Positions 1 through 11,038 are shown, numbered from the stretch's first letter. The stretch: 64,000 bases of DNA from Exophiala sp. HKRS030 (GCA_023897205.1 JAHWDD010000006.1:1426001-1490000), one strand, 5' to 3'. Notes: generated from the sequence alone by a model not told the origin. Numbers and translations: made by a program.

Positions 1-63
1 GTTGAACCTCGCAAGATCGGCGTTGAGGTTGAGGGAGACGCACGAGACTTTTACCCTCGTTAG
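1..63 (+). CDS. Possible 3' tail of a gene cut by the window edge
   Basis: Frame 1 is open from the first base to a TAG at 61-63 and encodes about 20 residues rich in Val, Glu and Arg. The base composition looks coding-like, but a 60-base open frame is easily produced by chance, and no family can be recognised. It could equally be untranslated sequence. Confidence 0.2.
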   Translation, partial: VEPRKIGVEVEGDARDFYPR

Positions 64-1008
64 GTAGGTTTGTACTCTGTACCAAAGACTTTTACAGATT
101 ACCTGAACAACGAAAACTCTTCGGCCTCGTCGACGCCTTGGAGATCCACAGTCATCATGCGTAAGTTTGTCTGAACCCCAGACTAAAAGTAAACAATGGC
201 GAGGTCTTGAAACTCTAGTCTTGGTGAACCAAAGGTCCAAAGGGACTAGGTGGAGCCTTGATGGGTCGATCTCCCCGGTTCAGAGATCAGTACTAGTACT
301 TTCACGATCGAGCTGCAGAGACATTATCGATGATAATCGTAAACAAGGCTACAGTGCCAAAAAGAAACGAGGTATAAATTTCCCACCAAGAAAAAGCCCA
401 CATTACCCTCTCCCACTAAACAACATAGGGGAACATGCGTTCTATCCTCTGAACGGCAAAACTTTCCGCCTCTCTAACATTCTTCTATCCAGAGTCAACA
501 TTCTTTGTCGACGATGAGGAAAGTCTGAGAGGGAGTGATCCACAACACGTTGACAATAAGCGTGGACATCAAGTTTTCAGTATGAGGTAAGGAGTCTAGG
601 GTGGTTAGTCAACATGATGTCCTTTTCTAAATTTGTTGTTTTTTTCTCTCCTTTTTTCTTCTGATACCAAAACCTGGACAAATCTAGTCACTGATGCCTA
701 CATAAAGGTACACGAGGCATTGTTAATCAAGATTTGCAGATCCGTCTGTTCTATTCCTACCCGGCTTGAATTCTGATCACACATTTTCATTATCCAACAG
801 ATGTTCAAAAACAAAATGACATTCTATCTGTACTAACGAACGTCATACTTTAAAAGTGGACAATGAGATACGTCTCTCTTTCCGAAGGCATTGCACAGCA
901 ATGACAGTTGATTTTTAGAATGACGAGCAAGAACTTCCAAAAATATTTCCAGTATTCATGCCACAGAATAATATTCTAAAAATTAATTCCCGAAAAAACA
1001 AAATCCAC
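64..1008. other. Intergenic stretch downstream of the chitinase gene
   Basis: Nothing convincing is seen here. An ATG followed at once by a GTAAGT donor-like signal (about 157-165) resembles a start codon split by an intron, but no coding-like frame follows it. The part nearest the chitinase stop is AT-rich and probably contains that gene's 3' untranslated region and polyadenylation signals. Confidence 0.4.
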
Positions 1009-2970
1009 CTAATCAGAAGAGACCATCCCGGCCCTCAAATTGACATACTTGCTCTCGGGGTAGGACAACTCGTTCTCGACTATCTGAACCTCGTCGAGGA
1101 GGATGAATTCACGCAAAAAGGCTTCGATCAGGGACCCTTGCCCGATGGGCCTGTCGGCGCTGGTCTCCCACCACATGCCACCACCCAGCCCCTTGTTCAG
1201 GACGTACCCGGCCTTGTAGAGCCTGACCGTGTCGAAGGTGTCATAGGTGATGAAGTTGCCCGTGGCGTTGTCGAAGCTGTAAGAGGCGATGGCTCGAGGG
1301 TCGAAGAATTCGGACGCGCCCGCCTTGGGTAGAACCTTGAAATCCCAAACCCCGGGTTCCCAAGAGCCGTTTGGATCCGGGAGACAAGGCGAACCGGGAC
1401 CGGTCGAGTTGAGAAATGACCGACCGTACAGTGGCATTCCCAAAACCAACCTGGATCGGTCGACCCCCTTTTCGAGGTAGGCGTCGACGGCGTCGTTGGC
1501 GTTGAAGGGGGTCGACAGTGGATGGTTGACCGACGGGTAAAGGTTGTCTTGGAAAGCGGTGACATTGGAGTTGGAAACGATAAAGTCGTAGGCCATCAAG
1601 TTCCAGAAATCTAGGGAGGCATCCATCCCTGGGACGTCGAGCACGTTGTACTTGTCCGGACCCGCAGAGACGGCCACCGACATCAAAAACCGTGTCTGGT
1701 TGTTTCTCGTGGACGACGCGTCGAGAGCTGCACGAAGCGTCTGGAGTAACGAGACAAAATTGGCCGCTTGCGTCGCATCGGCGGGATACTCCCAGTCGAT
1801 GTCGATGCCGTCGAAGCCCAAGTCTTGAAGCAGCGTCACGGCACTGTTGGCGAAGTTTTGGCGACCTTGTTCGGTGCTGGTTGCGGTTGCGAAACTGGGA
1901 GAAAACGTCCAGCCTCCGATGGAAAGCAACGTCTTCAAATTGCGATTTTGGATTTTGCGCAGATACAGCTGCTTGAGGTTGCCGAATAGGTTCAGACCCG
2001 TGGCGCTGGTGTCGTCACCAGGCCATGGTTTGTCGGTGTCCGCCCATGTGTCGCTCAAGAGGACGTTCCCAGAAGCAGGATCGACCTTGGCAAAAGCGTA
2101 CAAAACGTGAGTCAGGAATTGAGTCTGCAAGTCTTGCACGGTGAAATTCCTTGCATAGATCGCCCAGTTAACGTAGTAACCCACGTTGCGAGCGCCACTG
2201 ACGGTAGGTAGAGGGCTGGTGCTTGTTGAGGTTGTGCTTGCGGACGAAGATTGCGAGCTCGTGCTCGAAGTTATTGTAGTCGAGCCAACCGAGCTTGACG
2301 TTGGCCATCCGGAGCTGCTGCTGCTTCCCACTGTTGTGGCCCCGGTAGAGGTAGAGACCGGCTGTCCATTGGATGACGAGGAGGAAGGCCAACCGTGACT
2401 GCTAGGAGGTGCCGAAGAGGATGTGCTGCCGGATGCGGGAGAGCCCGTTCGAGATCCCCAGCCATTGTTTGAAGACGAAAATGTTCCAGATGTCGTTGGA
2501 GGTACTGGGATCGTACAGGTGATGGGTTGGCTGAAAGGCCACCCAGGTGACGGTGTAATAGTGACTGTCTTCATGGAGATGGTTGGGACAGGAGTTTCGG
2601 TGCAACCACAGTGAGTGGTGGTCACAATCGTCGTCATGGTGGTATATCCTGTCGAGCAGGGCTCCGTCCAAGTTGTGGTCAAGGTGATGGTTCGGTCGCT
2701 GGGCACAGATTTCGTCCAGGGGTTACCATTATCATCACTGCCCTTGCTGATAGCTTGAACGGGAGGGGAGTTCATGCCATTTGGTGCTGGGGCGGTCCAG
2801 GGGATACCATTATCGGGACCCGGTACTGCCCCTTGACCGAAATACACATGATCCCAATCAAAAACGAGTTCCGTATTGACTTCACACTCTTCGTCAGATC
2901 CATCATTGGCACCTGAAGAGGCCGATGAGAGAGCTGCGAATAGTGCAGCATATATAATGTTGGTCCGCAT
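1009..2970 (-). CDS. Secreted GH18 chitinase with Ser/Thr-rich N-terminal half
   Basis: A 653-residue protein from a single exon; the ATG is at 2970. Residues 1-20 form a hydrophobic signal peptide. Residues about 95-160 contain Thr-rich stretches and cysteines, and about 160-258 is a Ser/Thr/Gly-rich linker that is probably heavily O-glycosylated. The GH18 barrel starts near residue 260. It carries SIGG at 350-353 and the complete DxxDxDxE catalytic motif at 387-394, so Glu394 should be the acid catalyst; a Trp-rich GGGMWWE segment closes the barrel. GH18 enzymes hydrolyse beta-1,4 bonds in chitin. Secretion suggests a role in cell-wall remodelling or in attack on external chitin. A fragment very similar to residues about 306-342 lies at 9364-9490. 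No GPI signal is evident at the C-terminus. Confidence 0.93.
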   Translation of the reverse strand: MRTNIIYAALFAALSSASSGANDGSDEECEVNTELVFDWDHVYFGQGAVPGPDNGIPWTAPAPNGMNSPPVQAISKGSDDNGNPWTKSVPSDRTITLTTTWTEPCSTGYTTMTTIVTTTHCGCTETPVPTISMKTVTITPSPGWPFSQPITCTIPVPPTTSGTFSSSNNGWGSRTGSPASGSTSSSAPPSSHGWPSSSSSNGQPVSTSTGATTVGSSSSSGWPTSSSVGSTTITSSTSSQSSSASTTSTSTSPLPTVSGARNVGYYVNWAIYARNFTVQDLQTQFLTHVLYAFAKVDPASGNVLLSDTWADTDKPWPGDDTSATGLNLFGNLKQLYLRKIQNRNLKTLLSIGGWTFSPSFATATSTEQGRQNFANSAVTLLQDLGFDGIDIDWEYPADATQAANFVSLLQTLRAALDASSTRNNQTRFLMSVAVSAGPDKYNVLDVPGMDASLDFWNLMAYDFIVSNSNVTAFQDNLYPSVNHPLSTPFNANDAVDAYLEKGVDRSRLVLGMPLYGRSFLNSTGPGSPCLPDPNGSWEPGVWDFKVLPKAGASEFFDPRAIASYSFDNATGNFITYDTFDTVRLYKAGYVLNKGLGGGMWWETSADRPIGQGSLIEAFLREFILLDEVQIVENELSYPESKYVNLRAGMVSSD

Positions 2971-4077
2971 ACTTGAGAACGGATTTTTGGCCAGCCCTAA
3001 TAATGACGAAGGTTGCCTTGAGGCGTTATAACATTAATACCTGTGGTGTCAGAGGTTCACATCCTGGTGCCCACCGCGTGGCAGTATAAGGGCATTTTGA
3101 AGTTCAGTATATGCGCCGAGGGTCTTGTCAGCCCCTATACGCGACGCGTGGGGATCGCGTGGCTCGAACCCTCTGAGCTTTCGACGAACTCGTGTCACAA
3201 AAGTGTCATGTCCTAGGGTCAGCTCGGCCACCGAGAGCTCGCAGGAAATTGCAGCAAGGCATTCAAGACATTCAGACCGAACCTCTGAAAGAAATTGGAA
3301 TTACCGTGATTTACTGATTGATAACTAGACCGGCCATGATTCAACGATGTCTCCTGGTCAGCTGTCCACCACTGGTCCATTTCTCTACCGATTGACGACA
3401 TGACTCTGAGCAAGATGCGCCGATGGAGCTTTGTGGCGATGATTGCTTCATGCTACTATCTCCGGAACGATGCGTAGATGATACACTTGGAGGAGTTGGG
3501 AAGATCGAAAAGATGAGATCTCAACGGCCCTCAATCACGCGAGACCCACATCTACATCACGTGTCGATAACGATAACAACGGCCTCCCCCTATTTTCCCT
3601 ATTCCCTACACTGGCTCCCTAGTCTCATGTGGCGGCAAACAACACTAGCCATCCGCCAGTGTGCACAGATATCGACCCAGGCCACCGCGTGTTTTCAGCG
3701 TGCCATATGCACCTAAGCGAAGACACAGCGCGCTTTCTCTGGGCCAGTCAGTGTGGGTAAGACCTCTTACACGGGCATGACATAGGTGAGAAACAGTGAC
3801 ACAAATGGATGGCTCGTTTGTTCCCAGCACAAGCCTGACTGCGAGGGCTAAGTGTACGATGAGTAAGTACCTCAGATAGATAGGTAATAAGTAAGTAATG
3901 ATCCCATCACCACTCAGCGATATTCCCCAGATCCTAACCTATGTTTCGAATTTTTTAGGTGTGAATCTCTGACCTAGTAGGCAATACTTGCAAACCTAAC
4001 CCGTAAAAGTCTGGTCTCGTGAATTTCGTGATTTATTGACGCTTTTCGTCTTTAGCAAGTACACCAGTGCTACCTGC
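2971..4077. other. Intergenic region between chitinase promoter and cap methyltransferase 3' end
   Basis: About 1.1 kb without a supportable gene. It should contain the chitinase promoter near 2971-3400. Short simple-sequence runs (GATA/GTAAGTAA type) occur around 3860-3900. A tRNA-like T-arm string near 3172 was considered, but no matching A box or cloverleaf was found. Confidence 0.5.
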
Positions 4078-5868
4078 TTAGACCTTGACGAAGCAAAAAG
4101 CATGATAGAAGCCAACGGCTTCTTTCTCCTCGGGGCTCAAGAGTAAATCACCCCCTTCGTATCTGGTAACACCCATTCGTGAAGCCAGAGCCATCATTTC
4201 TCTGTTCCCTTGCTCCGTTTCCCAAACATCAAGGAACGGTTTTCTGTATCTCTGTTCAAGATTGTATGTCTCTGCAATAGCACGGAATGCTTCCCAGGGA
4301 ACCACAAATTCAGGCACATCCACGGCCTCAGCCATCCAGTAGGTATATTTCCATGAGAAAGGTGGCCGGAATGATCCATCAGGATTCAGGGGTCGGGCAG
4401 GATCCATGGGAAATCTGACCTTGTAGATGGAATTTCCCCAAGTCGGGCCTTCATCATCATCATCTTCTGCCTCGCCCTCTTCCTTCGGCACACCATTCTG
4501 TCCATCGGCGTTGCTAGCATTCTTCCCTCTGTCCGCAAACCAGGCGCGAATATGCCCGGCAGAGACATCGCTGTTCGGGACAACTCCGATGAATCGTCCG
4601 CCCTTTTTGAGGGCGCCCGCAATGTTCCTGAGCATCATTTTTACCTTCTCTTCTGATTCAAAGGCATAATGCATGGTGAACATGGCTGAAACGACGTCAA
4701 AGCCGCCGCCACCCCAGCGACTCGGTTGTCCATTGCCAGCATTCGGGTCGATCCCCACTTCTCGCACAATCCCGACATCACCAATCCAAGCACCAAAGCA
4801 GTCTTGTGGGAGAAAGTAGGCGTCGAAGATGGGTCTGCGTCCACGTCTCATCGATTGGTACCGTTCGCGTGCTTGGGAAATACTGGTCTCTGCAGGGTCC
4901 AGACCGACATAAAGGCCAACGACCTGAGGAGCAAGTTGCCATTTTCCAAGATCACCTCCTTTACCACACCCTACATCCAGCACAAGCAGAGGCTTTTGCT
5001 CTTCAGGCTCCTTGGCTTCTTCTCCCCATCCCAATTCCTCGACTTGTTGCTTTTCTACAGGACTGAATCGTTGTATTAGACATGATTTGACCCAGTTATT
5101 GAAGCTGCGGAGCCCTTTGATCTGTGATTCATTCCTTCGCCAATCGCGGCCACGCTCTTTAACCCACTCTGGTCGTGCGTTGTAAAATTGATTCGAGACT
5201 TCTTGAACACCCCGATTCGTATGGCTTACCAGACCTGCGCTCTTTTGTTCTCTTTCCGCAGCAAGTCTCTGTTGTTCTGCCAAGACATTGCGTCCCCGTC
5301 CTCGAGCTCCGCCGGGGCGGATGATCTCTCTCGGAGGGGAGTCTCGAATCGGAGAGGGGGATTTCGGTCGTTCCCGGGCCGGCGAGCGACGACGATAGAT
5401 ATTTGACGGTGACCGACGTCGTGGGGAACGTGATCGGGGTCTGCTTCTTCGCTCATCTGGTAGAGGGCGTCGACTAAAGGCTGAAGAGGTAGGCCGAGAC
5501 GCAGAGACTTCACCATCCTCTCTGGGCTTGCGCGGTATGCGTGGCAGATCGGCAGGCGTTCTCGGAGAAGCTTTGGGATACCGGTCCCCATTCGCCGCAG
5601 GTTTGGGAGACTGCTTTGCGCGTCTCGAGGGCGACACGGACAAGCGTTGCTTTGGTGGATCGGGGGATGTGTTTGGAGCGGAGTCCTTCTGGAGCTCATC
5701 TTTGGGTTCTCTTTCAGGTGATTCTGATCTCCTCTTCTTTCTAGGCTGCTCAGACTCTTCCTCAACAATAGCTTCTTCAACCTTTGTGTCAGGAATCTCT
5801 TTGAAGGTGTCTCGTGCTGGATCGTATGCGAGAGACGAGCGTCTCCTTCGTGGTGGGGGGTCCGACAT
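4078..5868 (-). CDS. ABD1: mRNA cap guanine-N7 methyltransferase
   Basis: A 596-residue protein from one exon. Residues 1 to about 215 are low-complexity, rich in Arg, Ser, Pro and Glu with RS/SP repeats, and probably disordered. The catalytic part follows: a FNNWVKS segment typical of cap methyltransferases (about 256-262), then the SAM-binding motif I VLDVGCGKGGD near 296-306. A later segment, FDVVSAMFTMHYAFES, matches the family's cap-binding and catalytic core. The enzyme methylates the guanine cap at N7 in the nucleus, the last step of cap 0 formation. Fungal Abd1 proteins vary mainly in the N-terminal tail. The gene is essential in yeasts, so it is a good anchor for the conserved left flank. 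The symbol follows the yeast orthologue. Confidence 0.93.
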   Translation of the reverse strand: MSDPPPRRRRSSLAYDPARDTFKEIPDTKVEEAIVEEESEQPRKKRRSESPEREPKDELQKDSAPNTSPDPPKQRLSVSPSRRAKQSPKPAANGDRYPKASPRTPADLPRIPRKPREDGEVSASRPTSSAFSRRPLPDERRSRPRSRSPRRRSPSNIYRRRSPARERPKSPSPIRDSPPREIIRPGGARGRGRNVLAEQQRLAAEREQKSAGLVSHTNRGVQEVSNQFYNARPEWVKERGRDWRRNESQIKGLRSFNNWVKSCLIQRFSPVEKQQVEELGWGEEAKEPEEQKPLLVLDVGCGKGGDLGKWQLAPQVVGLYVGLDPAETSISQARERYQSMRRGRRPIFDAYFLPQDCFGAWIGDVGIVREVGIDPNAGNGQPSRWGGGGFDVVSAMFTMHYAFESEEKVKMMLRNIAGALKKGGRFIGVVPNSDVSAGHIRAWFADRGKNASNADGQNGVPKEEGEAEDDDDEGPTWGNSIYKVRFPMDPARPLNPDGSFRPPFSWKYTYWMAEAVDVPEFVVPWEAFRAIAETYNLEQRYRKPFLDVWETEQGNREMMALASRMGVTRYEGGDLLLSPEEKEAVGFYHAFCFVKV

Positions 5869-6209
5869 GGCGAAGATCGGTTGAGCAAGGTAGATGGAAA
5901 CTATCAGCGATTATAATTGAGCGCAGTAATTAATAGAACGTCTTTCAGGTTGCAATGTTTTCAAATGATGAGTTGATATAACATTGACCTTTACATTGAA
6001 CTGCGCTGATGGTTTGTTGCGAATTGCGTGTCGCAAATTATTCGACTGCCGTAGATATACCTGCGGTGGAGTATTATAGGTCTATGCGCCACGGTGTGAA
6101 GCAGTATGAACTGAACAGTTCTCCATATTGGACAGTCTTGAGGGAAGAATGTTGTTTGTTGACGTTGTCTGAGTCTATAAATGTTTAATATCTACGCCAC
6201 CTTCACAGT
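5869..6209. promoter_or_regulatory. Abd1 promoter / sulfatase 3' flank
   Basis: A 341-bp gap between two minus-strand genes. It must contain the promoter and 5' UTR of the cap methyltransferase gene and the 3' UTR of the sulfatase. No specific element can be named. Confidence 0.4.
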
Positions 6210-8039
6210 TTATCCTCCCGTAGCCTCCTTCAATCTCGGATCAGCGACTTTGGCAATTTGCCGGACGTGTTGACTACGGTTACGCTCTTCCAGAGCACCA
6301 GGTTTCCAGTACTCATATTCGATCCATTCGCCTTCTTTCATTTGTGCCTCAACAGCTTCGTGGAAACGAGCACCGAGTTCAGGTTGCAACGGCACTACAC
6401 CAGTTTCCTCACAGTATGTCTCCCACAAGGCCAGGAGCTCGTCTAATATCTCCGGATACTTTGTCGCGAGATCCTCCGTCTCCCCTGGATCCTTGGACAA
6501 GTCGTATAACTGCCAGGCAGAAGTTCCCTTTGGAAATGGGATAAAATCAGCTTTCCACTGACCCTTGCGGATTGCTGCACGACCGCACAGTTCCCAGCCG
6601 AACGCCTCGCCAGGGTCATGGATCAATTGTTGCTCTCCTTTCAACCACGGCGCCATATCCTTTCCTCTCATTGGGACGATGTTCCGGCCATTGAACTCTG
6701 GTGAGGGATGCTTGATTCCAGCCAAGGATAAAAGTGTTGGTGCAATATCCATGACTGTAGCAAATGTCTCGGTAATTTCACCCTTGTGCTCTTGATGAAT
6801 TGGAGGGTAACGGATGACACACGGTACACGAACGCCTCCTTCGGTCGTGTATGCCTTGTACAATCTACTGGGCGCAGTGGCTGCTTGGGCCCATCGGGGA
6901 CCGTACCACACAAAACTATCCTTATTGCCGACATTGTCCAGCGAGTTGTTATAGTACTTGCCGATATGGGCCATGAGTTCACCCGCCACCATAGGGTAGG
7001 CTTCATATGCTGCACCCTCGGCACCGTTGTCGGAGAAGAACATGATGTAAGTGTTGTCCAATTCTCCGATCGACTCCAGATAGTCCGTCACACGGCCGAT
7101 ATTGTGGTCTAGACATTCGACCATGCCGGCATACGCCTCCATAGCAGTGCACGAGGCCTTCTTGTGGAAATCATCCATCTCATCCCAGCCCTGAACCTCG
7201 TCTGCAACGACTGGATGAGCTCGGACGTCCTTCGGGATCATGCCAAGCTCGATCAGCTTCTTCAGTCGTTGTTGCCGAAGTGCCTCTGGGCCGTCTTTGT
7301 ATACACCTCGATAATGGTCGACGTACTCCTTTGGCGCCTGTAGTGGCCAGTGTGGCGCAGAGAAAGGATAGTATGCAAAAAAAGGCTTTTCCGACAATTC
7401 CTTGTCTTCTTTCCATTCCTTCAAATATTTCAGCATACGGTCACCATAGCCATTGCTCGAGTACCAATTCTCAGGCAGCTCCTTGACATAATGATCGTCT
7501 TCCATGTGAAGAGCAATCACGCTCTTCTCAAGAAACTTGGGAAACTCCGCCTCTGGTCTCCAGTCATAATGGTTGGAACAGGCGGGCAGAAGTGCCAAAC
7601 TGCGGTCAAACCCTCGTGCCTTCGGGCTTCGTTCTTTCGTCAGACCGAGATGCCACTTCCCGCTCATGACAGTGTGATATCCTCCGTCTTTCAGTACCTC
7701 AGGCAGTGAGGCGACGCGGGAGTTCAGGTAGCCCTCGTACCCTGGCATGCCTCTCTGAGGCGCTGTGCTGTACTTGCTTCCCTTGGGGAAGTTCTGGCCC
7801 GAGAAGTCCGTCCATTCGATCAGATTCCCCAGACCTGCGATATGGTGGTCTGTACCGGTCAATATCATCGCTCTCGTCGGTGAACAAGCCGCGGCAGCGT
7901 GAAATCCCGTGAGTCGTATCCCATCTTTGGCCAGCTTATCGATGTTTGGGGTGCGGATCTCGGAACCAAAGCAGCCAGCGTCCGAGAACCCCATGTCGTC
8001 TGCAACGATGATGAGGAAATTGGGGCGTTTGGAAGACAT
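6210..8039 (-). CDS. Type I sulfatase (arylsulfatase-like)
   Basis: Single exon. I place the start at the ATG at 8039 (609 residues), because the protein opens directly into the metal-binding strand NFLIIVADDMGFSD; an upstream non-ATG extension is not needed. The metal-binding Asp pair lies at residues 14-15. The sulfatase signature C-S-P-T-R at 52-56 gives the cysteine (Cys52) converted to formylglycine. A GKWHLG segment and a FFSDNGAEG segment supply further conserved metal and active-site residues. The family hydrolyses sulfate esters and, in some members, alkyl sulfates. The overall pattern resembles bacterial AtsA-type arylsulfatases more than choline sulfatases. There is no signal peptide from this start, so an intracellular sulfur-scavenging role is likely; the substrate is unknown. 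Confidence 0.92.
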   Translation of the reverse strand: MSSKRPNFLIIVADDMGFSDAGCFGSEIRTPNIDKLAKDGIRLTGFHAAAACSPTRAMILTGTDHHIAGLGNLIEWTDFSGQNFPKGSKYSTAPQRGMPGYEGYLNSRVASLPEVLKDGGYHTVMSGKWHLGLTKERSPKARGFDRSLALLPACSNHYDWRPEAEFPKFLEKSVIALHMEDDHYVKELPENWYSSNGYGDRMLKYLKEWKEDKELSEKPFFAYYPFSAPHWPLQAPKEYVDHYRGVYKDGPEALRQQRLKKLIELGMIPKDVRAHPVVADEVQGWDEMDDFHKKASCTAMEAYAGMVECLDHNIGRVTDYLESIGELDNTYIMFFSDNGAEGAAYEAYPMVAGELMAHIGKYYNNSLDNVGNKDSFVWYGPRWAQAATAPSRLYKAYTTEGGVRVPCVIRYPPIHQEHKGEITETFATVMDIAPTLLSLAGIKHPSPEFNGRNIVPMRGKDMAPWLKGEQQLIHDPGEAFGWELCGRAAIRKGQWKADFIPFPKGTSAWQLYDLSKDPGETEDLATKYPEILDELLALWETYCEETGVVPLQPELGARFHEAVEAQMKEGEWIEYEYWKPGALEERNRSQHVRQIAKVADPRLKEATGG

Positions 8040-8900
8040 ATCGACGTGCTGTTGGTACTTTGTTGTCAGTGGCTCTAGAAGAGGAATCAAGAAAAACAAC
8101 AACGACAAGTCCCGAGTGTTCTACAGAACACGAATACGAACAGAAGGAAACAACGATACACAAATCAAAAGGCGTCAGCAGCAAAAAGAAGGCGCGGGGC
8201 TCTGATGTTCGGAGGATTATTGCAACGAGACATTCCCCCGCCACCCCTCCATGCGCTATGAACGAGAAAGATTTACACATGCAAGAAACGGGAATACCCC
8301 TTACCAAGAGAGCTTGGAGCGAGGGTAAGTGTAGCATCGCGTGCAAAAGACCCAACACGCTGGGCTCCACAGGTACGTACAGTGCCCATATGAGTACGAA
8401 GTACGGAGTATCTTACTGTATAATTGAACCTACCCTGGAAATACCGAGGCCTCAGGGACTCTTTTAGGTGGGAACCCGTGGGGTTGGGCCTCGCAAGCGG
8501 ATCTCCACAAGGAAGTAGTGGGTCTGGGGATCCTCACTTTAGGCTGATGTGCTAACTAATCGGCGGGGAGCAAGGGACAACATCGCACCAAGTTCTTCAG
8601 ACAAGAGTAGAGAAGCAAAGAGTTCTGGAGCTGCCATTGATTGCGACTACGACAGTACTTGAACTCTAGATATAATTGCACTTTTGCTGGTGAACCAAAA
8701 TTGCAAAGTTGACCATGTCCATCTAACAGCTTGTCCTCAAAAGCAAACCAGAAGTTTCACAATAGTATTCAACCCAATTGAGATCGAGCAATTTTTTTCA
8801 TCCTGTCATGTCGAACTTCCAGACTGACCTCTTTAAGCTTCATGCAATGAATGAAATGATTGGCGGTGGCACAACAGTAAATATCGGTGTGGACAAAAAG
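8040..8900. promoter_or_regulatory. Sulfatase upstream region
   Basis: About 860 bp without a supportable gene, containing the sulfatase promoter. It has one exact copy of the 9-mer TACGGAGTA at 8402-8410 (see findings). No other element is recognised. Confidence 0.4.
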
Positions 8901-9160
8901 CGACGAGATTGCTTATTCCGTTTTAGCTATCACCTGTTGTAATGGCAAGCCGTTGAATCCACTCGTCGGAATCCTCGCCATGAAAGCCATCAAGATTGCC
9001 ACCTTCGTCCTCGCCATAGAAGACATCAACGTCAGGATGAGGATATTCGCCCTCCATCTCGCTCCAGTCTTATCCCTCACCGTCGCTAAGAAACCTGTCT
9101 CTTGAAGATTCCGATGGTCTTCAAGAAAAGATATCGGACCTTCAAGTTCCCACACTTAGC
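8900..9160 (-). pseudogene. Acidic coding-like relic, family unknown
   Basis: On the minus strand a short frame around 9060-8930 encodes an Asp/Glu/Gly-rich peptide with several HGEDSDE-like repeats. It looks coding-like but is too short, and lacks a convincing start or splice context. It may be the tail of one of the decayed genes in this block. Confidence 0.25.
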
Positions 9161-9363
9161 AGCTTCAGTATAGTCTAAATAGACAGTGATTTAATGGTCT
9201 TCCGTGGGTGCTGTAGGAGGTTGATTCTGCTGAGGGGGTCAATTGTAAGTTGGCGTCGGAAGCATCGACCGCTGGGAGCACCAAAATCTTACTGTGGGAA
9301 TTGTTCTGTGCCGCTTTCTCTTTCTGCAAGTCGAGGAGACTTTACGTCAGTCTTATTCATCCC

Positions 9364-9490
9364 TTGGGATTCTGGATCTTGTACAGATACAACTGCATGA
9401 GGTTGTCGAAGCGATCCAGGCCCGTGGCACTGGTATCATCACCTGTCCAGGGCTTGTCGGTATCTGCCCATGTATCACTTGGGAGGGCAT
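9364..9490 (-). pseudogene. GH18 chitinase fragment
   Basis: Translated on the minus strand, this segment encodes a DTWADTDKPW..GDDTSATGLD block followed by a LYLYKIQN block. It matches residues about 306-342 of the intact chitinase at 1009-2970 almost residue for residue. The frame hits a TGA right after this, exactly where the intact protein continues to its SIGG strand. No catalytic DxxDxDxE segment was found downstream. It is a short remnant of a second, related chitinase gene. Confidence 0.75.
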
Positions 9491-9723
9491 TCAACGGTTT
9501 GTCTTCTTCTCACTGTCCTCTTCGTTATGATTTTCTCCGTCATGGAGAGACACGCGTGAGCGGTGTAGCAACTGTCGTTGCCTTGCTTGTGAACATTGGC
9601 GTAGGGCAGCTTGTATATATATTGACCATTCTTCCCGAGGTTGTCATTTGTATTTCATCTCACTTGGCCTGAAGTGTTTGGTCAATATCGCATTGCTGAG
9701 GACCAGGAGCAGGTCTTCTGGAT

Positions 9724-10094
9724 TCACGTTGACCTACCAGATCGAATTAATTGAGGATCATTGAGCTTACCGCCTGCCTTCTCGTCGCCATACACTGCGT
9801 CGTGGATGTGCCGACAGGCGACTGGCCCACCAGGTATTCTGCTGCATTCAGCCGGTTGAGGTAGTTCGTGGCTGTTCCATCTGTTTGAGTCATGTAGAAA
9901 AGGCATTGCTAATGCGACACGAGTTCATCGGCAGTCTCCCAACTGTTTGCAGAAATCCGAGAGTCACTTCGCATTGTTAACCCAAGAACCGTATGACCGG
10001 GGTAGACGGCATTCAGGCTTTTGACTTTTTCCATAATTGTGTAAAAAGAAAACCATCTCTCGGTGTCAACAGTTGTAGCTGTCTGCACCATGAC
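9724..10094 (-). pseudogene. Decayed coding relic upstream of the GH18 fragment
   Basis: The minus strand reads as a clearly protein-like frame (AVYPGHTVLGLTMRSDSR, then SWETADELVSH), meets an in-frame TAG, and continues as QCLFYMTQTDGTATNYL. The two halves fit one original exon broken by a stop. I do not recognise the family. It lies 5' of the GH18 fragment on the same strand, so it may be an N-terminal part of the same dead gene or a neighbouring one. Confidence 0.5.
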
Positions 10095-11038
10095 TGAAGA
10101 AACTCGCCGACAAGTCCCTTAGAGCCGCAGTATCCTTAGTGTTCATACCTTTTTTGCTTCAAAATTTGCGTCAACGCCGGATCTTGTCTTTAACTTCGGT
10201 GACTCCCTCTGAATCTCCTGCCTTTGCGAACGAGGAAAACCTTCGTCCCTGGGGGCGGCAAAGAGCTCGACCGATTTCGGGTTCTCCTGGTGTCTGCAGT
10301 CACCGACTCTTTCCGAAAAAGAATTAGGAGCTCAGTCCGTCAGTTAAGACGCTTCATTCTGGACCAGTGTTTTCATTGTATATTTTGTTTGGCTGCTGAA
10401 TATGTTTGTCAAACTCGGCAGCCTTGACGTGTCTGACCAGGGACAAAACTATCACGCCAGCCAGATCTCAAAGAACCTCTCTGCTCGCCCATGGACATAT
10501 CGAGGTCAACAGCAAAGATATGCCAGTGTCAGTATTGTCAAGACCACGGCAGTAAGACGTTTTCGTCGGTGTTGTGCCTTATCCGTCGGTTTGGATCCAG
10601 CACACGATCGTGACAGACAATAAACAACTTTAGTTGTCATTATCTGCAACTGGCGGTACTCGGGATCTTGACGGGAGAGAAGGGAATGGGGTCTGCATAT
10701 CTTCTAAATCTTCAAAATTCTTCCCTGGGTCCGTTGTGTTTGTGATGTGTTTTGTAGTGCATATCTCGAATGCAGTACTTACTAATATTAGGGTGAAGAT
10801 TTTTACTGCTCGTGGAGTTACCTCTTATCATATGCTTTCGTACTGACCGCATCTTCTTTCTTTGTATGAATGTGATAACTTGATACCAAGGAACTTCATA
10901 CTCCACGAACCACATCTCGTGTACTCTTCAGGCGCTACTTGTGCGATAGATACCTCCCCCCATGCATAAACGTGTGCATATTACTGTGTTATACACACAT
11001 TTTCCGTGATATGTAAGTGTTTTGAACTCGAGCGGTAC
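10095..11038. other. Gene-free stretch within the relic block
   Basis: I see no supportable gene or repeat. Short frames on both strands are interrupted and lack domain character. Confidence 0.35.

Noticed and set aside
157..517. ATG followed by a GTAAGT donor, and a 116-codon frame from 167
   Set aside because: The frame starts with TTG, and no acceptor or coding exon with protein character follows the donor.
3160..3185. Possible tRNA T-arm (GCTCGAACCC)
   Set aside because: No A box, anticodon arm or acceptor stem can be folded around it.
5226..5888. 220-codon frame overlapping the cap methyltransferase N-terminus on the same strand
   Set aside because: Shifted reading of the Arg/Ser-rich coding sequence; Abd1 in the other frame is clear.
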